Below, piece after piece: positions 1 to 7,859 of a stretch of 64,000 nt of DNA (positions within the stretch are counted from its first letter, which is position 1; the number at the start of each line of letters is the position of its first letter). The notes below the pieces were generated by a model that was given only the letters and a program-made list of their open reading frames with translations, searched no databases and had not been told where the DNA came from. This DNA comes from Caldicellulosiruptor changbaiensis (lineage in GTDB: Bacteria; Bacillota; Thermoanaerobacteria; Caldicellulosiruptorales; Caldicellulosiruptoraceae). Position numbers and translations under genes: made by a program. The stretch lies in assembly GCF_003999255.1 (NCBI RefSeq), contig NZ_CP034791.1, positions 1,466,501-1,530,500 on the forward strand, given 5' to 3'.

Positions 1-3000
1 TTAACACCCTCGTCCTCTCTAAATGTAGCTTTGGCTTCAATCAAGACAATCGCATTCTCTTTAATCAAATGCGAATACTTCTCATAAACACTTGGAAAGA
101 ACAAAACCTCTAAAGTATCTGTCAAATCCTCAATTTTAGCAAACGCCATTGTTTGATTATTTTTGGTCAGCTTAATTTTCACTTCTTTTAATATCCCACA
201 GACAAGTATTTGCTGGTACTTATATTCATCATCTTCTGTCATGTTAGAAAGTTCAGCTAAACTTACAACATTGTATTTTGAAATCAAATCTCCATACTTT
301 TCTAGTGGATGACCACTTATGTAAATTCCTATTGTGTCCTTTTCCATTTGCAAAAGTTCTTCAGCTGTCGGTTCAGGAAGGTTTTTATAAGAAAACATCT
401 CTGTTTTGTCCTCTGAAATCTCAAAAAACGTAACCTGATTTGCATTTTTCTTTTGAGATTGTTTAATTGTCAGAATATCTTCTACAGAAGCTAATAATGA
501 ATTTCTATTTATTTTAGTAAAATCGAAAGCACCACTTTTTATTAAGTTCTCAATAATTCTTTTGTTCACTGTATTATTATCTACCCTCATTACAAAATCA
601 TACAAATCTTTAAATTCTCCATTTTGTTCACGTTCTTTCAAAATATGAGAAATCACATTTTCACCCAAGCTTTTAATTGCCCTCAAGCCAAACCTGATAC
701 TATTTCCTTCAATTGTAAAATCATAACTACTTTTATTTATATCAGGTGGTAAAATTGAGATTCCAAACCTTCTGCACTCCTCAATATACATCCCAACCTT
801 TTCATTTGAGTTCATCACACTGGTTATTAAACTTGTCATAAACTCAATTGTAAAGTATTTTTTTAGGTAAGCTGTCTGATATGCTAAAATAGCATATGCT
901 GCTGCGTGAGATTTATTAAATGCATAGCTCGCGAAGTCTTCGATTATTTCAAATATCTTCTCAGCTGTCTGTCTATCAACACCATTTGCCACAGCTCCAT
1001 CAATAAACCTGTCCTTCTCCTCCATCAAAATGTCAGCCTTTTTCTTTGCCATTGCACGTCTTACCAAGTCAGCTCTCCCAAGTGAATAACCTGCAAGTTC
1101 TCTAAATATTTGCATAACCTGTTCTTGGTAAACGATACACCCATATGTGACATTCAAAATTGGCTCAAGTTTGGGATGTAAATATTCTATTTTCTCTTTA
1201 TTGTTTTTATTTTGGATATACACTGGGATCTGGTCCATGGGGCCCGGTCTAAAAAGGGATATACCTGCTATTACATCCTCTAAGTTCTCTGGTTTTAACT
1301 CTTTCATAAATTGTTTCATACCGCTGCTTTCAAGCTGGAACACTCCATTTGTATTTCCTTCAGAAATGAATTGGTAGACACTCCTGTCATTGTAGTCAAT
1401 CTTGTCTAAGTCAATTTCAATCTTGCGATGTTTTTTTATAAGCTCTAAGGTATTTTGAATAACAGTAAGAGTCCTCAAACCCAAAAAGTCCATCTTTAAA
1501 AGTCCAAGCTCTTCTAAAGTGGTCATTGGGAATTGAGTAACTACGGCATCTTCTGTCCTTGCCAAAGGTACTAAATCAGTTATAGGACAACTTGATATAA
1601 CAACTCCTGCTGCATGAACAGAAGTGTGGCGTGGCATTCCTTCAAGACTTCTTGCAGTGTCAATTATTCTTTTGACAGTCTCATTTTGCTCATAAATCTT
1701 TTTAAGGTCATGATTTACTTCAAGCGCCTTATCAATTGTCATACCTGGTGAAAAAGGTACCATCTTAGCAATTTCGTCCACTTGTGCATATGGTACACCA
1801 AGTACCCTTCCAACATCTCTTATTGAGGCTCTTGCCGCCATTGTACCAAATGTTATAATTTGGCTTACTCTGTCTTTTCCATACTTATTAGTGACATAGT
1901 CTATGACTTCTTGCCTTCGCTGATAACAAAAGTCAATGTCAATATCAGGCATAGACACTCTCTCGGGGTTTAAAAATCTTTCAAAAAGTAGGTTATACTT
2001 GATTGGGTCAACATTTGTGATTCCAAGGCAATACGCAACAATACTTCCTGCAGCAGACCCTCGCCCAGGCCCCACCATTATATTATTCTGCTTTGCATAG
2101 TTGATAAAATCATGAACAATCAAAAAGTACTCAGTAAAGCCCATATCTCTGATTACATTTAATTCCATTAAAAGCCTGTCATATGCAGCTTTGTTTTCTT
2201 TGGAATATCTTTTTTCAAACCCGGCAAATGCTAATTCCTTAAGATACTCAAATGCATCAGATTTTCCTTCTGGCAACTGAAATTTAGGAAGGTTAATCTT
2301 CCCAAATTCGAATTCAACATTACATTTCTCTGCAATTTCCAAAGTATTTTTAAGTGACTCAGGAATATATCCGAATACTTCTTCCATCTCTTGAGCAGAT
2401 TTGAGATAAAACTCACTTGTAGGAAACTCCATTCTGTTACTATCATGTATTGTTTTCCCTGTTTGAATGCAAAGTAATATGTCATGAATCTCTCTGTCTT
2501 CCCTTTTTAGATAATGCACATCATTTGTTGCAACAACAGGAATTTGATATTTCTTGGATAGTCTTATAAGTTCACTATTCACAAACCTTTGCTCGTCAAT
2601 CCCGTGATATTGAAGTTCAAAGTAAAAATTACAACCAAAGACATCCTTGTAAAAACCAATTGCATCCATTAGTTTTTCTTTTTGGTCTCTGAGAATAAAT
2701 TTCGGTATCTCCCCAGCAAGACAGCTTGTTAGCGCAATCAAGCCTTTTGAATACTTTGAAAGTATTTCCCTGTCAACTCTTGGCTTATAATAAAAGCCTT
2801 CCACAAATCCAATTGAGACAATTTTTGAAAGGTTTTTATACCCTTCATTGTCCATAGCAAGAAGCACAAGATGGTAAATATCATTGTCAATATTTGGTTC
2901 TTTATCAAAACGTGAACGTGGAGCAAGATATACCTCACAGCCAATAATAGGCTTTATCCCGTTTTCTTTTGCTGCCTTGTAAAAGTCGACAACACCATAC

Positions 3001-3131
3001 ATTGCACCATGGTCTGTTATCGCAATACTGTGCATATTGAGCTGTTTTACCCTTTCAAATAAACTCTCTATACGAACAGCCCCGTCAAGCAAACTATACT
3101 CTGTATGTACATGAAGATGGACAAAGCTCAT
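1..3131 (-). CDS. dnaE: DNA polymerase III alpha subunit, C-terminus cut by window edge
   Basis: Replicative DNA polymerase of the DnaE type. I translated it from the ATG at 3131, which follows an AAAGGTG Shine-Dalgarno 9 bases upstream. The N-terminal PHP domain starts MSFVHLHVHTEYSLLDG and contains ITDHGAMYG. The polymerase core follows, with GPGRGSAAGS, the catalytic MPDIDIDFC (Asp-x-Asp), and HAAGVVIS. Next come the finger region (FNKSHAAAYA) and the start of the OB-fold part. About 1,043 codons are visible; the family is about 1,150, so roughly the last 100 residues lie outside. It sits 23 bases downstream of the HD-GYP gene and is probably cotranscribed with it and the 5-formyl-THF cyclo-ligase gene. 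Identity is certain. Confidence 0.97.
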   Translation of the reverse strand, partial: MSFVHLHVHTEYSLLDGAVRIESLFERVKQLNMHSIAITDHGAMYGVVDFYKAAKENGIKPIIGCEVYLAPRSRFDKEPNIDNDIYHLVLLAMDNEGYKNLSKIVSIGFVEGFYYKPRVDREILSKYSKGLIALTSCLAGEIPKFILRDQKEKLMDAIGFYKDVFGCNFYFELQYHGIDEQRFVNSELIRLSKKYQIPVVATNDVHYLKREDREIHDILLCIQTGKTIHDSNRMEFPTSEFYLKSAQEMEEVFGYIPESLKNTLEIAEKCNVEFEFGKINLPKFQLPEGKSDAFEYLKELAFAGFEKRYSKENKAAYDRLLMELNVIRDMGFTEYFLIVHDFINYAKQNNIMVGPGRGSAAGSIVAYCLGITNVDPIKYNLLFERFLNPERVSMPDIDIDFCYQRRQEVIDYVTNKYGKDRVSQIITFGTMAARASIRDVGRVLGVPYAQVDEIAKMVPFSPGMTIDKALEVNHDLKKIYEQNETVKRIIDTARSLEGMPRHTSVHAAGVVISSCPITDLVPLARTEDAVVTQFPMTTLEELGLLKMDFLGLRTLTVIQNTLELIKKHRKIEIDLDKIDYNDRSVYQFISEGNTNGVFQLESSGMKQFMKELKPENLEDVIAGISLFRPGPMDQIPVYIQNKNNKEKIEYLHPKLEPILNVTYGCIVYQEQVMQIFRELAGYSLGRADLVRRAMAKKKADILMEEKDRFIDGAVANGVDRQTAEKIFEIIEDFASYAFNKSHAAAYAILAYQTAYLKKYFTIEFMTSLITSVMNSNEKVGMYIEECRRFGISILPPDINKSSYDFTIEGNSIRFGLRAIKSLGENVISHILKEREQNGEFKDLYDFVMRVDNNTVNKRIIENLIKSGAFDFTKINRNSLLASVEDILTIKQSQKKNANQVTFFEISEDKTEMFSYKNLPEPTAEELLQMEKDTIGIYISGHPLEKYGDLISKYNVVSLAELSNMTEDDEYKYQQILVCGILKEVKIKLTKNNQTMAFAKIEDLTDTLEVLFFPSVYEKYSHLIKENAIVLIEAKATFREDEGV

Positions 3132-3154
3132 CTTATATTACACCTTTCTTGCCT

Positions 3155-4228
3155 TTAAAGTTCTATATCTTCTAAAACATCCACTATATAATAGTGAAAA
3201 TTTAATGCCAAATCTATATCTTTTTTATACGGAAGTTTTCTACCTTCACTATCATAAAAGATTCTCACAATAGGGCGAGATGGAAATCTTGGATTGTTAT
3301 GTACTACAATCCCCTTTTCTCTTGTGTTCAAAATCACAGGTGTTCCAACTTGGAATAATGATATAAATGTAACAAATTTTGATACTATATAGCTGTCAAA
3401 GTGAGTCGAACATGAATTCAATAGGTATTCAATTGCCATATGAGGTTTTAATCGTTTTCTGAACTCCCTGTCACTTACCAGTGCATCAAATACATCCACA
3501 ACAGCAACAATTTTGGCCGTTTGTGGTATCTCATCCCTTGTCTTTCCAAATGGATAACCGCTTCCATCCAGTCTTTCATGATGATAAAGAGCAATTTCAG
3601 ATACATGCTGGTCAAATTTGTACTCAGAGTTTAAGATATCATACCCCATAATTGTGTGCATTTTAATCATTTCGTATTCCTTTTCCTGAAGTGGACCTCT
3701 CTTACTTAATATATTTCTTGGAATTTTTACTTTACCTATATCATGCAGTAATGTACCCATTCCAAGGGATAGCAGTTTGTCATAGTCATAATTCAGCTTT
3801 ATTCCAACAAGAAGGGCAAAGATGGTAGTGTTAAGTGAGTGAAAAAGGGTATAGTTTCCAACTGTCCTGATATCACAAAGGTTTAGTATAACTTCTTTTT
3901 GCTCAAGAAGCTGAGAAATTATCTTGCTAACAAGTACTTTTATCTCAGGGGTAATCTCTTGTGTATTGATATACTCTGCGCTGAAAGCAGAATTCACTAC
4001 CTTAAATGCTTCTTCTTTAATCTCCTTTGTAATAACATCCTCTATTTCAACTATGTCAATGTTGTCATCCACGATGTATATATCATACACACCAAAATCC
4101 TTTAGCCTCTTTATCATATTGTTTGTAAGCTTCTGACCTGAAGCCACTAAAACCTTTCCATCCTCACTATATATGTCTTTTGCAAGCACCATATTCTCCT
4201 TGGCATTTTTAAGTAGTATCCTTCTCAT
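3155..4228 (-). CDS. HD-GYP domain protein, probable cyclic-di-GMP phosphodiesterase
   Basis: A 357-residue cytoplasmic protein with no membrane segment. The N-terminal ~110 residues are a small beta-rich region that starts MRRILLKNAKENMVLAKDIY, as in many clostridial HD-GYP proteins. The catalytic domain follows, with H130, the HD pair 162-163 in LLHDIGKVKIP, H191, H216-H217 and the diagnostic GYP at 224-226 (HHERLDGSGYP). All metal-binding positions expected for cyclic-di-GMP hydrolysis appear present. The last ~100 residues are an extra domain. The ATG follows GGGGAG by 7 bases and overlaps the end of the upstream cyclo-ligase gene by 20 bases. The signal controlling it cannot be read from the sequence; no REC or sensor domain is fused. 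Confidence 0.85.
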   Translation of the reverse strand: MRRILLKNAKENMVLAKDIYSEDGKVLVASGQKLTNNMIKRLKDFGVYDIYIVDDNIDIVEIEDVITKEIKEEAFKVVNSAFSAEYINTQEITPEIKVLVSKIISQLLEQKEVILNLCDIRTVGNYTLFHSLNTTIFALLVGIKLNYDYDKLLSLGMGTLLHDIGKVKIPRNILSKRGPLQEKEYEMIKMHTIMGYDILNSEYKFDQHVSEIALYHHERLDGSGYPFGKTRDEIPQTAKIVAVVDVFDALVSDREFRKRLKPHMAIEYLLNSCSTHFDSYIVSKFVTFISLFQVGTPVILNTREKGIVVHNNPRFPSRPIVRIFYDSEGRKLPYKKDIDLALNFHYYIVDVLEDIEL

Positions 4229-4808
4229 TGTATTCTCCCCTATATTTGTTTTCTCTTGTCAAAATAAACCTATCTGTCACAATAACATCAAGCCTAACAT
4301 CATGTCTTTCAGAAAGAATTTTTGGTACTTTTTGAAAATGATACGCTACCCCAACCTTTAAACAAGAAGGCCCCACCTCTTTTAAGAACCTGTCATAATA
4401 CCCTTTGCCAAATCCTATTCTATTTAAACTTTTGTCAAAGGCTAATAGGGGAATTATACAAACGTCTATATCAGATGGATTTACCTCTATAGTTTCTTTT
4501 GGTTCAACAATCCCAAACCTGTTTCTTTTTAGTTTGCCATCTTTTCTATACTCTCCAGCAATCATTCTGATCCTGTCAACAATTTTGGGCACACAAATCC
4601 TTTTACCTTTTACAGAAAGGTAATTTATAATCCTGCTTGTATCAACTTCATATGGCAAGCTCATATATACAAACACTGTATTAAAGTTTAACTTTGAGAG
4701 AAATTTCTTTAAGTTTAAGTAGACTAATATATCAAGATGCAACTTTTGAAAATTACTTATCAGTCTTCTTCTAATTCCAATTATCTTTCTTATTTTTTTC
4801 TTTTGCAA
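4209..4808 (-). CDS. 5-formyltetrahydrofolate cyclo-ligase
   Basis: Converts 5-formyl-THF to 5,10-methenyl-THF with ATP, in one-carbon metabolism. The diagnostic C-terminal motif IGFGKGYYDRFL is present, as is the basic N-terminal stretch KKKIRKIIGIRRRL that binds ATP in this family. The frame opens at an ATG at 4829. The TTG at 4808 has a better-placed AAAGGGTGA, 8 bases upstream, and gives the usual family N-terminus, so I chose it (199 residues). It heads a unit with the HD-GYP gene and dnaE, and a terminator separates it from rpmF upstream. Confidence 0.88.
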   Translation of the reverse strand: MQKKKIRKIIGIRRRLISNFQKLHLDILVYLNLKKFLSKLNFNTVFVYMSLPYEVDTSRIINYLSVKGKRICVPKIVDRIRMIAGEYRKDGKLKRNRFGIVEPKETIEVNPSDIDVCIIPLLAFDKSLNRIGFGKGYYDRFLKEVGPSCLKVGVAYHFQKVPKILSERHDVRLDVIVTDRFILTRENKYRGEYNEKDTT

Positions 4809-4881
4809 GAGAAAATTCACCCTTTGCATTTTAATTTATCACATTTTTAATAAAAATTAAAATATCTTTTTTTCATAAGTA

Positions 4882-4915
4882 AAAATAGCCCTGAAAATTC
4901 AATCAGGGCTATTTT
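4882..4915 (-). terminator. Rho-independent terminator after rpmF
   Basis: A perfect 13-bp stem (AAAATAGCCCTGA at 4882-4894 with TCAGGGCTATTTT at 4903-4915) and an 8-base loop. It starts three bases past the rpmF stop and is followed on the minus strand by a short U-run. It separates the yceD-rpmF unit from the cyclo-ligase operon. Confidence 0.88.
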
Positions 4916-4917
4916 GA

Positions 4918-5103
4918 TTAGTCTTCATTTACTACTTTTCTGTTTTTATAATACCCACAACTTGGACAAACTCTATGTGGAAGTTTCATCTCGTGGCACT
5001 GTGGACACTCAACAAGATTTGGCGCCTCAATTTTCCAATTTGCTCTATGCTTATGCGTTCTTTGCTTTGACCATCTTCTTTTTGGTTGAGCCAACTTTTT
5101 CAC
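4918..5103 (-). CDS. rpmF: 50S ribosomal protein L32
   Basis: A 61-residue basic protein of the large ribosomal subunit. It has the typical N-terminus MKKLAQPKRRWSKQRTHKHR and a zinc-ribbon made of CPQC and CPSC pairs in the C-terminal half. All four cysteines are kept, so this is the zinc-binding (C+) form. The start is a GTG that overlaps the yceD stop (GTGA) and is preceded by AGGGAGG. The yceD-rpmF pair is widely conserved; the usual downstream fapR-plsX genes are absent here. Confidence 0.96.
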   Translation of the reverse strand: MKKLAQPKRRWSKQRTHKHRANWKIEAPNLVECPQCHEMKLPHRVCPSCGYYKNRKVVNED

Positions 5104-5621
5104 ACCTCCCTTTTTTCATCTGTGTCAAGTTCGTTTATGAGTGTTTTTAGAACGCTCAGTCTTGGATCAATCTCATTCTTTTCACATGAGCATGAATTGA
5201 AATTGAGATTGGTACCGCAAATAGGGCATAACCCCTTGCAGTCTTCTTTACATAAATACTTCATTGGAAGATATAATACAATGGTTGCAATGACATTTTC
5301 ATCAAATTCTATTACCTCATTTTCAAATTGAATTACATCATCATCTCGAACTTCTACTTTGTTCGAATATTCTTCATAAAATGGAACATCAACCTCAATG
5401 AAAGCATCCTCTGTACATCTGTAACAACTTGTCTTAAGTTTTGTTCTGATATTACCACTTACCTCAATTACATTTCCTTTCTTTGTTGCAATCCCATAAA
5501 AAATAACTGGTTCAACAAAGAATAAGGTATCACCCCTGAATTCTATCTTTTCCCATGTTTCACAAAATTCAAATTCTTCTGAATCACCATGTGATTTTAG
5601 TTTTGATACATCTAATCTCAT
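5100..5621 (-). CDS. yceD: YceD/DUF177 family protein
   Basis: A 173-residue cytoplasmic protein of the DUF177 (YceD, YlbN) family, known as the gene directly upstream of rpmF. In other bacteria the family is linked to 23S rRNA accumulation. Two cysteine pairs are visible: one in SCYRCTED, and CKEDCKGLCPICG followed by CSCEK near the C-terminus, the usual YceD metal-binding-like pattern. It overlaps rpmF by four bases, so translational coupling is likely. The molecular function is not established. Confidence 0.85.
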   Translation of the reverse strand: MRLDVSKLKSHGDSEEFEFCETWEKIEFRGDTLFFVEPVIFYGIATKKGNVIEVSGNIRTKLKTSCYRCTEDAFIEVDVPFYEEYSNKVEVRDDDVIQFENEVIEFDENVIATIVLYLPMKYLCKEDCKGLCPICGTNLNFNSCSCEKNEIDPRLSVLKTLINELDTDEKREV

Positions 5622-5684
5622 CTTTAAGTCACCTCATATCATAACGGTTGTATTATAAACTTTTATTTGAGTTTTGTCAATTCT

Positions 5685-6329
5685 TTATTGAACTGTGATA
5701 GAATCCTTAATAGCTTCAAATATCTTATCCCCTATGCCATTTACATTTTTTATTTCTTCTATACTCTTAAACGGACCATGTTTTTGTCTATATTCTATTA
5801 TCCTTTCTGCAAGTTTATCACCTATTCTATCAAGAGTCTTCAGCTCCTCTTTTGATGCGGTATTAATATTTATCTTACCACTTTGGCCTGACGAACTTGT
5901 ACTGTTTTGTGCTACCTCAGAAGCCAGATTGCTTTGAGTCTGCATCTCACCAATTTTGGGAATGTAAATCTTCTGTCCATCCTGGATCTTTTCAGCAAGG
6001 TTTAAGCTATTTATATCACTGTTTGGTAAAACGCCACCAGCTACCTCTATTGCATCGTTTACTCTGCTACCACTCAGAAGCTCATAAACCCCAGGCTTTT
6101 TTACGTTGCCACAGACATACACTACACACTTTTGTTGTTCATAGGGTTTGTCTGTTTGCACATCTACCTTTTCTTGACTCTGTTCATCTATTGTCTGAGT
6201 GTCAAGCTTTATCTGCTGACCAAGATTTTCACTTGTATTTGTGTGTGTTACATATTGAAATATATTCAGTAGAAGAAGTACTACAATTATGGCAATCATT
6301 ATCTTTTCTCTTTTTGAGAATGAAACCAC
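5685..6329 (-). CDS. comEA: ComEA-type DNA-binding competence protein
   Basis: Membrane-anchored receptor for DNA uptake. Residues 9-25 form one N-terminal transmembrane helix, followed by a polar linker. An SLBB domain covers about 68-130 (VVYVCGNVKKPGVYELL to GQKIYIPKIG). A helix-hairpin-helix DNA-binding domain covers about 150-214 (ININTASKEEL, IGDKLAERIIEYR, INGIGD-like NVNGIGDKIFEAI). The GTG start has an AAGGTG site 7 bases upstream. It is divergent from dacF. The order anchor-SLBB-HhH is that of Bacillus ComEA. No comEB or comEC lies beside it; a ComEC-like hydrolase lies at 31.7-32.6 kb. Confidence 0.9.
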   Translation of the reverse strand: MVSFSKREKIMIAIIVVLLLLNIFQYVTHTNTSENLGQQIKLDTQTIDEQSQEKVDVQTDKPYEQQKCVVYVCGNVKKPGVYELLSGSRVNDAIEVAGGVLPNSDINSLNLAEKIQDGQKIYIPKIGEMQTQSNLASEVAQNSTSSSGQSGKININTASKEELKTLDRIGDKLAERIIEYRQKHGPFKSIEEIKNVNGIGDKIFEAIKDSITVQ

Positions 6330-6377
6330 AATTTCACCTTCCTTCTTTAGTCAAATGCAAAATAATGCTTAGGAATG

Positions 6378-6407
6378 TTCACAATTGACTTAATTTGTCT
6401 GTATAAT
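6378..6407 (+). promoter_or_regulatory. Predicted SigA promoter of dacF
   Basis: A -35 of TTCACA (6378-6383), an 18-base spacer and a perfect -10 of TATAAT (6402-6407), 55 bases upstream of the dacF start region. Read by eye only. Confidence 0.6.
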
Positions 6408-6454
6408 ATATACTTATTTTATCATACATATCAAAGGCTTTTAAAGGAGGCAAC

Positions 6455-6463
6455 ATGTTTTAA
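6455..6463 (+). other. Two-codon upstream ORF coupled to dacF start
   Basis: AUG-UUU-UAA begins four bases after a perfect AAAGGAGG (6443-6450). Its stop overlaps the dacF start as UAAUG. The Shine-Dalgarno spacing suits this tiny ORF; the spacing to the dacF ATG is 12, which is long. This suggests termination-reinitiation, or simply a permissive dacF start. Not proven. Confidence 0.35.
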
Positions 6464-7827
6464 TGACACAAAAGTCTAAAAAGGTTCCTTTTAGTTGCTT
6501 GAGGATTGCTTTACTAATCTTCTTAATTTTACTTATGCCAGTACCGGTTTATTCAAAAGAAGAAAGTAATACTTTATTACCAGATATAAGTGCCAAGTCG
6601 GCAATTCTCATTGAGGCAAACATAGGACAAATACTTTTTCAAAAGAATCCAAACTTAAGGTGCTTTCCAGCAAGCACAACCAAAATCCTAACAGCCCTTG
6701 TTGCACTCTCGAAGGAAAAAGACCTTGGCAAATTGTTCAAAGTTTCTAAAAACGCCATCATGATAGAGCCTGGTAGCAGCAGTTATTACCTAAACGAAGG
6801 CGAAATAATATCTTTTCAAGACGCACTTTATGCAATGCTTTTAATTTCCGCAAACGACGCTGCTAATGTGATTGCTGAAAATATATCTGGCAGCATACAA
6901 GAGTTTGTTAAAGAAATGAACCAGTTTGCTCTAAATATTGGTGCAAAGGACTCACACTTTGTAAATCCAAACGGGCTTCACAATCCACAGCATTACACAA
7001 CAGCTTATGACCTGAGCTTAATTGCCCGGCAAGCTTATAAAAATGAAACTTTGCGAAGGATTGTATCAACAGTTGAATATAAAATTACAACAGCTTCTAT
7101 GCACAAAAAACCCGATTGGCAGATTATATACAACATCAATAAGCTTTTACGTAAAAATTCAAAATATTATTACCCATACGCAAATGGTATGAAAACAGGC
7201 TACACTGCTCAAGCAAAAAGGTGCTTGATTGCCTCTGCTAAAAAAGATGATATAGACCTTATTGCAGTTATTTTATCCTCAGACGACGCTTTTGCTGATG
7301 CAATCAAACTTTTTGACTATGGTTTTAACAATTTCAGAAAAGAAGAGCTGTTTAAACAAAATCAGATTATTGGAAAAGTAATGGTGGACAAAGTTAATAA
7401 AAAGTGGATTGATGGTTATATCAAATCTTCATTTTATGTGCTAAAAAATAAAAACACAAATTCAAAAACCCAAGATATTACTTACCATATAACCTTTTTA
7501 AAAGACATTAAACCGCCAATAAACAAAGATACAGTAATTGGAAATGTATATATTTACAGTGCTGGTAACTTGCTTTCTTCAATCCCTATACTCTCATATG
7601 AAAGTTACATTCCTCAGTCAAAAGTTACATCAGTCATACATACTGTAAAAAAAGGGTTTGTCAAAGGAATGAAGTTTTTATTTGATTTTCTCTTAGCTGT
7701 TGTAGGATTAATATTTATTTTCGCAATAGCAACTATAATAAGACTTAGAAGAAAAAGAGTAAAACTCAGATTAAGGTCAACAAAGACAATAGACTTTTCT
7801 TCATTTCCAAACAAAAAGCTAAAATAA
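6463..7827 (+). CDS. dacF: D-alanyl-D-alanine carboxypeptidase (DacF-type, PBP family S11)
   Basis: Removes the terminal D-Ala from peptidoglycan stem peptides outside the membrane. An N-terminal signal/anchor at about 14-30 ends near VYS. The three penicillin-binding motifs are visible: S71-T-T-K74, S129-A-N131 and K244-T-G246. The catalytic domain is followed by a beta domain, then an unusual C-terminal transmembrane helix (about 408-428) and a basic cytoplasmic tail. Length (454) is somewhat above the family's usual 380-430 because of the tail. The gene is monocistronic, with its own promoter and a shared terminator with leuS. Confidence 0.92.
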   Translation: MTQKSKKVPFSCLRIALLIFLILLMPVPVYSKEESNTLLPDISAKSAILIEANIGQILFQKNPNLRCFPASTTKILTALVALSKEKDLGKLFKVSKNAIMIEPGSSSYYLNEGEIISFQDALYAMLLISANDAANVIAENISGSIQEFVKEMNQFALNIGAKDSHFVNPNGLHNPQHYTTAYDLSLIARQAYKNETLRRIVSTVEYKITTASMHKKPDWQIIYNINKLLRKNSKYYYPYANGMKTGYTAQAKRCLIASAKKDDIDLIAVILSSDDAFADAIKLFDYGFNNFRKEELFKQNQIIGKVMVDKVNKKWIDGYIKSSFYVLKNKNTNSKTQDITYHITFLKDIKPPINKDTVIGNVYIYSAGNLLSSIPILSYESYIPQSKVTSVIHTVKKGFVKGMKFLFDFLLAVVGLIFIFAIATIIRLRRKRVKLRLRSTKTIDFSSFPNKKLK

Positions 7828-7857
7828 AAAGAGGGTCATCGATCTTGACCCTCTTTT
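7827..7857. terminator. Bidirectional terminator between dacF and leuS
   Basis: A 12-bp perfect stem (AAAAGAGGGTCA with TGACCCTCTTTT) and a 7-base loop lie between the convergent dacF and leuS stops. The flanking A- and T-runs allow termination in both directions. Confidence 0.88.
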
Positions 7858-7859
7858 CT

